This document shows, in pieces, positions 41,093 through 52,763 of a stretch of 64,000 nucleotides of DNA (within the stretch, counting starts at the first letter, position 1; each line of letters opens with the position of its first letter). The notes below the pieces were generated by a model. That model was not told the DNA's origin, did no database searches, and saw only the letters and a program-made list of their open reading frames with translations. Source of the stretch: Gordius sp. MW1 (Eukaryota > Nematomorpha > Gordioida > Gordea > Gordiidae); assembly GCA_964036665.1 (NCBI GenBank), contig OZ038530.1:1736001-1800000 (forward strand). The letters are read 5' to 3'. The translations under genes were made by a program, and so were the position numbers.

Positions 41093-43246
41093 AGCGAGAC
41101 CCAAAAATTGCATAGCAATTAAAAAATAAATAATTTGGCTTTAATTTGCTATCTAAGCATTATTTACGTTGGAAGGACGGACGGACAACGGACGGTCACG
41201 GATGGACACGGACGGACACGGATGGTCACGGACGGACAACGGACGGACAATAAAAAGCGAGACACATAAATTGCATAGCAATTAAAAAATAAATAATTTG
41301 TCTTTAATTTGATATCTATCTAAGCATTATTTACGTTGGAAGGACGGACGGACAACGGACGGACACGGACCGTCACGGATGGTCACGGATCGTCACGGAC
41401 GGTCACGGATGGTCACGGATGGTCACGGACGGTCACGGACGGTCACGGACGGACACGGACGGACAACGGACGGACAACAAAAAGCGAGACCCAAAAATTG
41501 CATAGCAATTAAAAAATAAATAATTTGGCTTTAATTTGCTATCTAAGCATTATTTACGTTTGAAGGACGGACGGACAACGGACGGTCACGGATGGTCACG
41601 GACGGTCACGGACGGACACGGACGGTAACGGACGGTCACGGACGGACAACAAAAAGCGAGCCCATAAATTGCATAGCAATTAAAAAAATAAATAATTTGG
41701 CTTTAATTTGATATCTATCTAAGCATTATTTACGTTGGAAGGACGGACGGACAACGGACGGACACGGACCGTCACGGATGGTCACGGATCGTCACGGACG
41801 GTCACGGATGGTCACGGATGGTCACGGACGGTCACGGACGGACACAGACGGACACGGACGGTCACGGATGGTCACGGATGGTCACGGACGGTCACGGACG
41901 GACACGGACGGTCACAGACGGACACGGACGGTCACGGACGGTCACGGACGGACAACAAAAAGCGAGCCCATAAATTGCATAACAATTAAAAAAATAAATA
42001 ATTTGGCTTTAATTTGATATCTATCTAAGCATTATTTACGTTGGAAGGACGGACGGACACGGACCGTCACGGATGGTCACGGATCGTCACGGATGGTCAC
42101 GGACGGTCACGGACGGACACGGACGGACACGGACGGTCACGGACGGACACGGACGGACACGGACGGACACGGACGGTCACGGACGGACACGGACGGACAC
42201 GGACGGTCACGGACGGTCACGGACGGTCACGGACGGACAACGGACGGACAACGGACGGACAACAAAAAGCGAGACCCAAAAATTGCATAGCAATTAAAAA
42301 ATAAATATTTGGCTTTAATTTGCTATCTAAGCATTATTTACGTTGGAAGGACGGACGGACAACGGACGGTCACGGATTGACACGGACGGACACGGATGGT
42401 CACGGACGGTCACGGATGGTCACGGATGGTCACGGACGGTCACGGACGGATACGGACGGTCACGGACGGTCGCGGACGGACAACAAAAAGCGAGCCCATA
42501 AATTGCATAGCAATTAAAAAATAAATAATTTGGCTTTAATTTGATATCTATCTAAGCATTATTTACGTTGGAAGGACGGACAGACAACGGACGGACACGG
42601 ACGGTCACGGATGGTCACGGACGGTCACGGACGGACAACTGACGGACAACAAAAAGCGAGCCCATAAATTGCATAGCAATTAAAAAATAAATAATTTGGC
42701 TTTAATTTGATATCTAAGCATTATTTACGTTGGAAGGACGGACGGTCACGGATGGTCACGGATTGTCACGGACGGTCACGTATGGTCACGGACGCTCACG
42801 GACGGTCACGGATAGTCACGGACGGTCACGGCTAGTCACGGACGGTCACTGATAGTCACGGATGGTCACGGACGGTCACGGATGGTCACGGATGGTCACG
42901 GATGGTCACGGATGGTCACGGACGGACAACGGACGGACAACAAAAAGCGAGCCCATAAATTGCATAGCAATTAAAAAATAAATAATTTGGCTTTAATTTG
43001 CTATCTAAGCATTATTTACGTTGGAAGGACGGACGGTCACGGATGGTCACGGATTGTCACCGACGGTCACGTATGGTCACGGACGCTCACGGACGGTCAC
43101 GGATGGTCACGGACGGTCACGGATGGTCACGGACGGTCACGGACGGTCACGGACGGTCACGGACGGTCACGGACGGTCACGGACGGTCACGGACGGTCAC
43201 GGACGGTCACGGATGGTCACGGATGGTCACGGACGGACAACAAAAA
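41093..43246 (+). repeat. Units without a full duplicate in the window (between F and G)
   Basis: About nine units of the ordinary family. They include gamma-rich arrays (42053-42240), a spacer with CATAACAATT (about 41980), one missing an A-T pair (TAAATATTTGG near 42303), and a long alpha array (about 43130-43210). The corresponding place after F copy 2 jumps directly into block G at 58191. This segment was therefore either lost there or inserted here. Confidence 0.75.
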
Positions 43247-46240
43247 GCGAGCCCATAAATTGCATAGCAATTAAAAAATAAATAATTTGGCTTTAATTTG
43301 ATATCTATCTAAGCATTATTTACGTTGGAAGAACGGACGGTAACGGATGGTCACGGATGGTCACGGACGGTCACGGACGGTCACGGATGGTCACTGACGG
43401 TCACGGACGGTCACGCATGGTCACGGACGGTCACGGATAGTCACGGATGGTCACGGACGGTCACGGATGGTCACGGACGGTCACGGATGGTCACGGATGG
43501 TCACGGATGGTCACGGACGGACAACGGACGGACAACAAAAAGCGAGCCCATAAATTGCATAGCAATTAAAAAATAAATAATTTGGCTTTAATTTGATATC
43601 TATCTAAGCATTATTTACGTTGGAAGAACGGACGGACAACGGACGGACACGGACGGTCACGGATGGTCACGGACGGTCACGGACGGACAACGGACGGACA
43701 ACCAAAAGCGAGCCCATAAATTGCATAGCAATTAAAAAATAAATAATTTGGCTTTAATTTGATATCTATCTAAGCATTATTTACGTTGAAAGGACGGACA
43801 GACAACGGACGGACACGGACGGTCACGGATAGTCACGGACGGTCACGGACGGACAACGGACGGACAACAAAAAGCGAGCCCATAAATTGCATAGCAATTA
43901 AAAAATAAATAATTTGGCTTTAATTTGCTATCTAAGCATTATTTACGTTGGAAGGACGGACGGTCACGGATGGTCACGGATTGTCACGGACGGTCACGTA
44001 TGGTCACGGACGCTCACGGACGGTCACGGATGGTCACGGACGGTCACGGATGGTCACGGACGGTCACTGATAGTAACGGATGGTCACGGACGGTCACGGA
44101 TGGTCACGGATGGTCACGGACGGACAACGGACGGACAACAAAAAGCGAGCCCATAAATTGCATAGCAATTAAAAAATAAATAATTTGGCTTTAATTTGCT
44201 ATCTAAGCATTATTTACGTTGGAAGGACGGACGGACAACGGACGGTCACGGATGGTCACGGATTGTCACGGACGGTCACGTATGGTCACGGACGCTCACG
44301 GACGGTCACGGATGGTCACGGACGGTCACGGATGGTCACGGACGGTCACGGATGGTCACGGACGGTCACGGATGGTCACGGACGGTCACGGACGGTCACG
44401 GACGGTCACGGACGGACACGGACGGACAACGGACGGACAACAAAAAGCGAGACCCAAAAATTGCATAGCAATTAAAAAATAAATAATTTGGCTTTAATTT
44501 GCTATCTAAGCATTATTTACGTTGGAAGGACGGACGGACAACGGACGGTCTAGGATGGTCACGGATTGTCACGGACGGTCACGTATGGTCACGGACGCTC
44601 ACGAACGGTCACGGATGGTCACGGATGGTCACGGATGGTCACGGACGGTCACGGACGGAAACGGACGGTCACGGATGGTCACGGACGGTCACGGACGGTC
44701 ACGGACGGTCACGGACGGTCACGAATAGTCACGGACGGTCACGGATGGTCACGGATGGTCACGGACGGTCACGGACGGACACGGACGGACAACGGACGGA
44801 CAACAAAAAGCGAGACCCAAAAATTGCATAGCAATTAAAAAATAAATAATTTGGCTTTAATTTGCTATCTTAGCATTATTTACGTTGGAAGGACGGACGG
44901 ACAACGGACGGTCACGGATGGTCACGGATTGTCACGGACGGTCACGTATGGTCACGGACGCTCACGGACGGTCACGGATGGTCACGGACGGTCACGGATG
45001 GTCACGGATGGTCATGAACGGTCACGGATGGTCACGGACGGTCACGGATGGTCACGGATGGTCACGGACGGACAACAAAAAGCGAGCCCATAAATTGCAT
45101 AGCAATTAAAAAATAAATAATTTGGCTTTAATTTGATATCTATCTAAGCATTATTTACGTTGGAAGGACGGACGGTCACGGACGGTCACGGATGGTCACG
45201 GATGGTCACGGACGGTCACGGATGGTCACGGACGGTCACGGACGGTTACGGATCGTCACGGACGGTCACGGATGGTCACGGACTATCACGGATGATCACG
45301 GACGGTCACGGATAGTCACGGATGGTCACGGACGGTCACGGATGGTCACTGACGGACAACGGACGGACAACAAAAAGCGAGCCCATAAATTGCATAGCAA
45401 TTATAAAATAAATAATTTGGCTTTAATTTGATATATATCTAAGCATTATTTACGTTGGAAGGACGGACGGACAACGGACGGTCACGGATGGTCACGGATC
45501 GTCACGGACGGTCACGGATGGTCACGGATGGTCACGGACGGTCACGGACGGTCACGGACGGTCACGGACGGTCACGAATAGTCACGGACGGTCACGGATG
45601 CTCACGGATGGTCACGGACGGTCACGGACGGACACGGACGGACACGGACAGACACGGACGAACACGGACGGACACGGACGGACACGGACGGACACGGACG
45701 GACACGGACGGTCACGGACGGTCACGGATGGTCACGGACGGTCACGGACGGACACGGACGGTCACGGACGGTCACGGACGGACAACAAAAAGCGAGCCCA
45801 TAAATTGCATAGCAATTAAAAAAATAAATAATTTGGCTTTAATTTGATATCTATCTAAGCATTATTTACGTTGGAAGGACGGACGGACAACGGACGGACA
45901 CGGACCGTCACGGATGGTCACGGATCGTCACGGACGGTCATGGATGGTCATGGATGGTCACGGACGGACACAAACGGTCACAGACGGTCACGGACGGACA
46001 ACGGACGGGCAACGGACGGACAACAAAAAGCGAGACCCAAAAATTGCATAGCAATTAAAAAATAAATAATTTGGCTTTAATTTGCTATCTAAGCATTATT
46101 TACGTTGGAAGGACGGACGGACAACAGACGGTCACGGATTGACACGGACGGACACGGACGGTCACGGATGGTCACGGACGGTCACGGATGGTCACGGACG
46201 GTCACGGACGGTCACGGACGGTCACGGACGGACAACAAAA
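43247..46240 (+). repeat. Higher-order repeat G, copy 1 (about 2.99 kb)
   Basis: Marked by arrays starting with GGATTGTCACGG, CGTATGGTCACGG and GGACGCTCACGG, by GGTCACTGATAGTAACGG (about 44062), by GGTCTAGGATGG (about 44548) and by GGTCATGAACGG (about 45011). It recurs at 58191-61410 (offset 15090-15160 bp, changing by tens) and partly at 46241-49770. Confidence 0.88.
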
Positions 46241-49200
46241 AGCGAGCCCATAAATTGCATAGCAATTAAAAAATAAATAATTTGGCTTTAATTTGCTATC
46301 TAAGCATTATTTACGTTGGAAGGACGGACGGTCACGGATGGTCACGGATTGTCACGGACGGTCACGTATGGTCACGGACGCTCACGGACGGTCACGGATG
46401 GTCACGGACGGTCACGGATGGTCACGGACGGTCACTGATAGTAACGGATGGTCACGGACGGTCACGGATGGTCACGGACGGTCACGGACGGTCACGGACG
46501 GTCACGGACGGACAACGGACGGACAACCAAAAGCGAGCCCATAAATTGCATAGCAATTAAAAAATAAATAATTTGGCTTTAATTTGATATCTATCTAAGC
46601 ATTATTTACGTTGAAAGGACGGACAGACAACGGACGGACACGGACGGTCACGGACGGTCACGGACGGTCACGGACGGTCACGGACGGTCACGGATGGTCA
46701 CGGATGGTCACGGACGGACAACAAAAAGCGAGCCCATAAATTGCATAGCAATTAAAAAATAAATAATTTGGCTTTAATTTGATATCTATCTAAGCATTAT
46801 TTACGTTGGAAGGACGGACGGTAACGGATGGTCACGGATGGTCACGGACGGTCACGGACGGTCACGGATGGTCACTGAGGGTCACGGACGGTCACGGATC
46901 GTCACGGACGGTCACGCATGGTCACGGACGGTCACGGATAGTCACGGATGGTCACGGATGGTCACGGACGGTCACGGATGGTCACGGATGGTCACGGATG
47001 GTCACGGACGGACAACGGACGGACAACAAAAAGCGAGCCCATAAATTGCATAGCAATTAAAAAATAAATAATTTGGCTTTAATTTGATATCTATCTAAGC
47101 ATTATTTACGTTGGAAGAACGGACGGACAACGGACGGACACGGACGGTTACGGACGGTCACCGATGGTCACGGACGGTCACGGACGGTCACGGACGGACA
47201 ACAAAAAGCGAGCCCATAAATTGCATAGCAATTAAAAAATAAATAATTTGGCTTCAATTTGATATCTATCTAAGCATTATTTACGTTGAAAGGACGGACA
47301 GAGAACGGACGGACACGGACGGTCACGTATAGTCACGGACGGTCACGGACGGACAACGGACGGACAACAAAAAGCGAGCCCATAAATTGCATAGCAATTA
47401 AAAAATAAATAATTTGGCTTTAATTTGCTATCTAAGCATTATTTACGTTGGAAGGACGGACGGTCACGGATGGTCACGGATTGTCACGGACGGTCACGTA
47501 TGGTCACGGACGCTCACGGACGGTCACGGATGGTCACGGACGGTCACGGATGGTCACGGACGGTCACTGATAGTAACGGATGGTCACGGACGGTCACGGA
47601 TGGTCACGGACGGTCACGGACGGTCACGGACGGACAACGGACGGACAACCAAAAGCGAGCCCATAAATTGCATAGCAATTAAAAAATAAATAATTTGGCT
47701 TTAATTTGATATCTATCTAAGCATTATTTACGTTGAAAGGACGGACAGACAACGGACGGACACGGACGGTCACGGATAGTCACGGACGGTCACGGACGGA
47801 CAACGGACGGACAACAAAAAGCGAGCCCATAAATTGCGTAGCAATTAAAAAATAAATAATTTGGCTTTAATTTGCTATCTAAGCATTATTTACGTTGGAA
47901 GGACGGACGGTCACGGATGGTCACGGATTGTCACGGACGGTCACGTATGGTCACGGACGCTCACGGACGGTCACGAATGGTCACGGACGGTCACGGATGG
48001 TCACCGACGGTCACTGATAGTAACGGATGGTCACGGACGGTCACGGATGGTCACGGATGGTCACGGACGGACAACGGACGGACAACAAAAAGCGAGCCCA
48101 TAAATTGCATAGCAATAAAAAAATAAATAATTTGGCTTTAATTTGCTATCTAAGCATTATTTACGTTGGAAGGACGGACGGACAACGGACGGTCACGGAT
48201 AGTCACGGATTGTCACGGACGGTCACGTATGGTCACGGACGCTCACGGACGGTCACGGATGGTCACGGATGGTCACGGATGGTCACGGACGGTCACGGAC
48301 GGAAACGGACGGTCACGGACGGTCACGGATGGTCACGGACGGTCACGGACGGTCACGGACGGTCACGGACGGTCACGAATAGTCACGGACGGTCACGGAT
48401 GGTCACGGATGGTCACGGACGGTCACGGACGGACACGGACGGACACGGACGGACACGGACGGTCACGGACGGTCACGGACGGACACGGACGGACAACGGA
48501 CGGACAACAAAAAGCGAGACCCAAAAATTGCATAGCAATTAAAAAATAAATAATTTGGCTTTAATTTGCTATCTAAGCATTATTTACGTTGGAAGGACGG
48601 ACGAACAACGGACGGTCACGGATGGTCACGGATTGTCACGGACGGTCACGTATGGTCACGGACGCTCACGGACGGTCACGGATGGTCACGGACGGTCACG
48701 GATGGTCATGAACGGTCACGGATGGTCACGGACGGTCACGGATGGTCACGGATGGTCACGGATGGTCACGGACGGACAACAAAAAGCGAGCCCATAAATT
48801 GCATAGCAATTAAATAATAAATAATTTGGCTTTAATTTGATATCTATCTAAGCATTATTTACGTTGGAAGGACGGACGGTCACGGACGGTCACGGATGGT
48901 CACGGATGGTCACGGACGGTCACGGACGGTCACGGACGGTCACGGATGGTCACGGACGGTCACGGACGGTTACGGATCGTCACGGACGGTCACGGATGGT
49001 CACGGACTATCACGGATGATCACGGACGGTCACGGATAGTCACGGATGGTCACGGACGGTCACGGATGGTCACTGACGGACAACGGACGGACAACAAAAA
49101 GCGAGCCCATAAATTGCATAGCAATTAAAAAATAAATAATTTGGCTTTAATTTGATATATATCTAAGCATTATTTACGTTGGAAGGACGGACGGATAACG

Positions 49201-49770
49201 GACGGTCACGGATGGTCACGGATCGTCACGGACGGTCACGGATGGTCACGGATGGTCACGGACGGTCACGGACGGACACGGACGGTCACGGACGGTCACG
49301 GACGGTCACAGACGGTCACGAATAGTCACGGACGGTCACGGATGCTCACGGATGGTCACGGACGGTCACGGACGGACACGGACGGACACGGACAGACACG
49401 GACGGACACGGACGGACACGGACGGACACGGACGAACACGGACGGACACGGACGGTCACGGACGGTCACGGATGGTCACGGACGGTCACGGACGGACACG
49501 GACGGTCACGGACGGTCACGGACGGACAACAAAAAGCGAGCCCATAAATTGCATAGCAATTAAAAAAATAAATAATTTGGCTTTAATTTGATATCTATCT
49601 AAGCATTATTTACGTTGGAAGGACGGACGGACAACGGACGGACACGGACCGTCACGGATGGTCACGGATCGTCACGGACGGTCACGGACGGACACGGACG
49701 GACACGTACGGTCACGGACGGTCACGGACGGTCACGGACGCTCACGGACGGTCACGGACGGACACGGACG
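46241..49770 (+). repeat. Higher-order repeat G, rearranged copy ending at the island
   Basis: The unit beginning with GGATTGTCACGG and containing CACTGATAGTAACGG is repeated three times (46282, 47414 and 47861). The remaining G units follow, with 48555, 48946, 49252 and 49615 corresponding to 44851, 45192, about 45538 and 45871. The island begins inside the array of the last of these. Confidence 0.85.
48108..48180 (+). repeat. Spacer variant that removes the usual in-frame stop
   Basis: The spacer reads TAGCAATAAAAAAATAAAT instead of TAGCAATTAAAAAATAAAT. This removes a TAA in one frame and lets that frame run from 48027 to 48542 (171 codons) across two arrays and the spacer. The product would be low-complexity decapeptide repeats around spacer-encoded residues. 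I read it as a chance opening, not a gene. Confidence 0.85.
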
Positions 49771-49878
49771 GACAACGGAGGGACAACGGACGGACAACGG
49801 ACGGATCACGGATGGACAACGGACGGACATCGGACGGACAACGGACGGACAACGGACGAATAACGGACGGACAACGGA

Positions 49879-49972
49879 CATAGCGAGCGGACGGCTAAAA
49901 AGTCATATAATAAATGTTAGTAACAAGAACCGAATACTCTCCGGGATTCGAACTCGTTGCCTCCTGATAGAC
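49879..49972 (-). repeat. Island spacer 1 with tRNA T-arm/B-box-like element
   Basis: A 94-bp spacer of the island family. On the minus strand, 49954-49944 reads AGTTCGAATCC, matching the Pol III B-box consensus GGTTCGANNCC at 10 of 11 positions. It lies in a T-arm-like context (CGAG-TTCGAAT-CCCG) where 3 of 5 stem pairs hold. About 42 nt further along the minus strand is a T5 run (49901-49897). No A box or acceptor stem is seen. This copy has private changes (TAGCGAGCGG, TCATATAATAAATG). Confidence 0.6.
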
Positions 49973-50506
49973 AACGGACGGGCGACGGACGGACAACGGA
50001 CGGACAACGGATGGACAACGGACGGACAACGGATGGACAACGGACGGACAACGGATGGACAACGGACGGACAACGGATGGACAACGGACGGACAACGGAT
50101 GGACAACGGACAGACAACGGACGGACAACGGAGGGACAACGGACGGACAAAGGACCGACAACGGACGGACAAAGGACCGACAACGGACGGACAACGAACG
50201 GCAAAAGGACCGACAACGGACGGACAACGGACGGACAAAGGACCAACAACGGACGGACAAAGGACCGACAACGGACGGACAACGGACCGACAACGGACGG
50301 ACAACGGACGGACAAAGGACTAGCAACGGATGGACAACGGACGGACAAAGGACCGACAACGGACGGACAACGGACGGACAACGGAGGGAAAACGGACGGA
50401 CAACGGACGGACAACGGACGGACAAAGGACCGACAACCAACGGACAACGGACGGACAACGGACGGACAACGGACGGACAACGGACGGACAACGGATGGAC
50501 AACGGA
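49973..50506 (+). repeat. 11-bp array with alternating GGACCGAC dimers
   Basis: An 11-mer array in which much of 50130-50440 alternates the standard monomer with a variant containing AAAGGACCGAC. This gives an approximately 22-bp dimer period (ACGGACGGACAAAGGACCGA). The first 130 bp alternate GGACGGACAAC with GGATGGACAAC, another dimer period. These are small higher-order structures inside the island. Confidence 0.85.
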
Positions 50507-50600
50507 CATAGCCAGCGGAAGGCTATAAAGTCATATTATCAATGTTAGTAACAAGAACAGAATACTCTCCGGGATTCGAACTCGTTGCCTCCTGATAGAC
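50507..50600 (-). repeat. Island spacer 2 with T-arm/B-box-like element
   Basis: A 94-bp spacer. The B-box-like sequence AGTTCGAATCC lies at 50582-50572 on minus. The downstream T run is broken here (CTTTATAGCC). It forms a doublet with spacer 3, 17 bp away. Confidence 0.6.
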
Positions 50601-50617
50601 AACGGACGGACAACGGA

Positions 50618-50717
50618 CGTAGCCAGCGGACAGCCAAAAAGTCAGATTATCAATGTTATTAACAAGAACAGAATATTCTCAGGGATTTGATTTCGAACAC
50701 GTTGCCTCCTGATAGAC
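50618..50717 (-). repeat. Island spacer 3, B-box disrupted by a 6-bp insertion
   Basis: A spacer of about 100 bp of the second subtype (CGTAGCCAGCGGACAGCC, TTATTAACAAG, AATATTCTCAGGG). The T-arm region reads GGATTTGATTTCGAACAC, with 6 bp inserted relative to its partner at 51397-51490. The minus-strand T5 run is present. Confidence 0.6.
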
Positions 50718-50744
50718 AAGGACGGACAGCGGATGGACAACGGA

Positions 50745-50760
50745 CATAGCCAGCGGACGG
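50745..50760 (+). repeat. Truncated island spacer head
   Basis: Only CATAGCCAGCGGACGG is present before the 11-mer resumes. The same truncated head occurs at 51519, at the same distance after its doublet. The truncation therefore predates the 779-bp duplication. Confidence 0.8.
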
Positions 50761-51285
50761 ACAACGGACGGACAACGGACGAACAACAGACAGACAACGG
50801 ACGGACAACGGACGGACAACGGACGGACAACGGACGAACAACCAACAGACAACGGAGGGACAACGGACGGACAACGGACGGACAACGGACGGACAACGGA
50901 CGGACAACGGACGGACAACGGACGGACAACGGACGGACAACGGACGGACAACGGACGGACAACGGACGGACAACGAACGGACAACGGACGGACAACGAAC
51001 GGACAACGGACGGACAACGGACGGACAACGGACGGACAACGGACGGACAACGGACAGACAACGGACGGACAACGGACGGACAACGGACGGACAACGGACG
51101 GACAACGGACGGACAACGGACGGACAACGGACGGACAACGGACGGACAACGGACGGACAACGGACCGACAACGGACGGACAACGGACCGACAACGGACGG
51201 ACAACGGACCGACAACGGACGGACAACGGACGGACAACGGACGAATAACGGACGGACAACGGAGGGACAACGGATGGACAACGGA
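50761..51285 (+). repeat. Long, nearly homogeneous 11-bp array
   Basis: About 525 bp of ACGGACGGACA with few variants. The core (about 50860-51160) is close to perfect, the most homogenised stretch in the window. GGACCGACAAC variants reappear at 51163-51215. Confidence 0.95.
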
Positions 51286-51379
51286 CATAGCCAGCGGACG
51301 GCTGAAAAGTCATATTATCAATGTTAGTAACAAGAACAGAATACTCTCCGGGATTCGAACTCGTTGCCTTCTAATAGAC
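51286..51379 (-). repeat. Island spacer 4 with T-arm/B-box-like element
   Basis: A counterpart of spacer 2, displaced by 779 bp. The B-box-like AGTTCGAATCC lies at 51361-51351 on minus. The T run is T4 (GGCTGAAAAGTC on plus). It ends CTTCTAATAGAC instead of CTCCTGATAGAC. Confidence 0.6.
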
Positions 51380-51396
51380 AACGGACGGACAACGGA

Positions 51397-51490
51397 CGTA
51401 GCCAGCGGACAGCCAAAAAGTCAGATTATCAATGTTATTAACAAGAACAGAATATTCTCAGGGATTCGAACACGTTGCCTCCTGATAGAC
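51397..51490 (-). repeat. Island spacer 5 with T-arm/B-box-like element (second subtype)
   Basis: A counterpart of spacer 3 without the 6-bp insertion. The minus strand reads TGTTCGAATCC at 51472-51462, which matches the B-box consensus at 10 of 11 positions. The T5 run is present. Confidence 0.6.
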
Positions 51491-51518
51491 AACGGACGGA
51501 CAGCGGATGGACAACGGA

Positions 51519-51534
51519 CATAGCCAGCGGACGG
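51519..51534 (+). repeat. Truncated island spacer head, second copy
   Basis: The same CATAGCCAGCGGACGG fragment as at 50745, followed by the same series of 11-mer variants (GAACAACAGACAGACAA). Confidence 0.8.
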
Positions 51535-51993
51535 ACAACGGACGGACAACGGACGAACAACAGACAGACAAGGGACGGACAACGGACGGACAACGGACGG
51601 ACAACGGACGGACAACGGACGAACAACGGACGGACAACGGACGAACAACGGACAGACAACGGAGGGACAACGGACGGACAACGGACATACAACGGACGGA
51701 CAACGGACGGACAACGGACGGACAACGGACGGACAACGGACGGACAACGGACGGACAACGGAGGGAAAACGGACGGACAACGGACGGACAACGGACGGAC
51801 AACGGACGGACAACAAACGGACAACGGACGGACAACGGACGGACAACGGACGGACAACGGACGGACAACGGACGGACAACGGACGGACAACGGAAGGAAA
51901 ACGGACGCACAACGGAGGGACAACGGACGGACAAAGGACCGACAACGGACGGACAACGGACGGACAACGGACGGACAACGGATGGACAACGGA
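51535..51993 (+). repeat. 11-bp array with mixed variants
   Basis: 11-mer array with scattered GGAGGGACAAC, GGACATACAAC, GGAGGGAAAAC, GGAAGGAAAAC and GGACGCACAAC variants. The series GGAGGGAAAACGGACGCACAA near its end recurs before later spacers (about 52446-52475 and, with GGGGAAAAC, 53310-53335). Larger segments of the island have therefore also been duplicated. Confidence 0.88.
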
Positions 51994-52087
51994 CATAGCC
52001 AGCGGACGGCTAAAAAGTTATATTATCAATGTTAGTAACAAGAATAGAATACTCATCGGGATTCGAACTCTTTGCCTCCTGATAGAC
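51994..52087 (-). repeat. Island spacer 6 with T-arm/B-box-like element
   Basis: The B-box-like AGTTCGAATCC lies at 52069-52059 on minus, with a T5 run downstream. Private changes are AAGAATAGAATACTCATCGGG and CTCTTTGCC, which weaken the T-stem further. Confidence 0.6.
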
Positions 52088-52632
52088 AACGGACGGACAA
52101 CGGACGGACAACGGACGGACAACGGACGGACAACGGACGGACAACGGACGGACAACGGACGGACAACGGACGAACAACAGACAGACAACGGACGGACAAC
52201 GGACGGACAACGGACGAACAACGAACAGACAACGGAGGGACAACGGACGGACAACGGACTGACAACGGAGGGAAAACGGACGGACAACGGACGGACAACG
52301 GACGGACAACGGACGGACAACGGACGGACAACGGACGGACAACGGACGGACATTGGACCGACAACGGACGGACAACGGACGGACAACGGACGGACAACGG
52401 ACGGACAACGGACGGACAAAGGACCGACAACGGACGGACAACGGACGGACAACGGAGGGAAAACGGACGCACAACGGACGGACAACGGACGGACAAAGGA
52501 CCGAACACGGACGGACAACGGACGGACAACGGACGGACAACGGATGGACAACGGACGGACAACGGACGGACAACGGACGGACAAGGGGCGGACAACGGAC
52601 GGACAACGGACGGACAACGGGTGGACAACGGA
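52088..52632 (+). repeat. 11-bp array between island spacers 6 and 7
   Basis: Mostly standard 11-mers with a GGACATTGGACCGAC variant near 52349. The same variant appears at 53188, in the last array of the island, so the two arrays share ancestry. There is a GGGGCGGACAAC variant near 52587. Confidence 0.88.
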
Positions 52633-52726
52633 CATAGCCAGCGGACGGCTAAAAAGTCATATTATCAATGTTAGTAACAAGAACAGAATACTCTCCGGGA
52701 TTCGAACTCGTTGCCTCCTGATAGAC
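52633..52726 (-). repeat. Island spacer 7 with T-arm/B-box-like element
   Basis: A good consensus copy with the CATAGCCAGCGGACGGCT start, a T5 run on minus and the B-box-like AGTTCGAATCC at 52708-52698. It is followed by only about 37 bp of array before the next spacer. Confidence 0.62.
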
Positions 52727-52763
52727 AACGGACGGACAACGGGGACAACGGACGGACAACGGA

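Larger units (their letters stand above)
1..49770 (+). repeat. Main satellite, left block: AT-rich spacers alternating with 10-bp minisatellite arrays
   Basis: Continuous head-to-tail alternation of an AT-rich spacer of about 90-94 bp and GC-rich arrays of a decamer. The decamer forms are CACGGACGGT, CACGGATGGT and CACGGACGGA. About 51 spacers were counted by hand in the first 11.8 kb; arrays range from one monomer to roughly 40. All copies seen are in the same orientation. The spacer has three left-edge variants (GAGCCCATAAAT, GAGACCCAAAAAT, GAGACACATAAAT) and several right-edge variants (GATATCTATCTAAG, GCTATCTAAG, GATATCTAAG, GATATATATCTAAG, GGTATCTATC). Plus-strand frames are open across arrays because the decamer rarely contains a stop, but they end in the spacer. 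No splice structure, codon bias or non-repetitive sequence suggests a gene. I do not recognise the family. Confidence 0.97.

Noticed and set aside
49944..49954. A complete tRNA gene on the minus strand of the island spacers
   Set aside because: Only the T-arm-like part is present. The sequence upstream on minus is 11-mer repeat with no A box, D arm, anticodon arm or acceptor stem, and the T-stem has only about 3 of 5 pairs.
49940..49972. LTR-retrotransposon primer binding site
   Set aside because: The similarity is to the tRNA T-arm, not the 3' acceptor end. There is no TGG complement to CCA, and no LTR or polypurine tract is recognisable.
49895..50509. Long minus-strand open frames in the island (up to about 200-250 codons, for example 49895-50509, 50642-51313 and 52657-53412) as protein genes
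   Set aside because: The 11-mer has no stop on either strand, so frames stay open in all phases. The product is only the RPLSVRCPSVV-type period, with frames overlapping on both strands and no plausible regulatory context.
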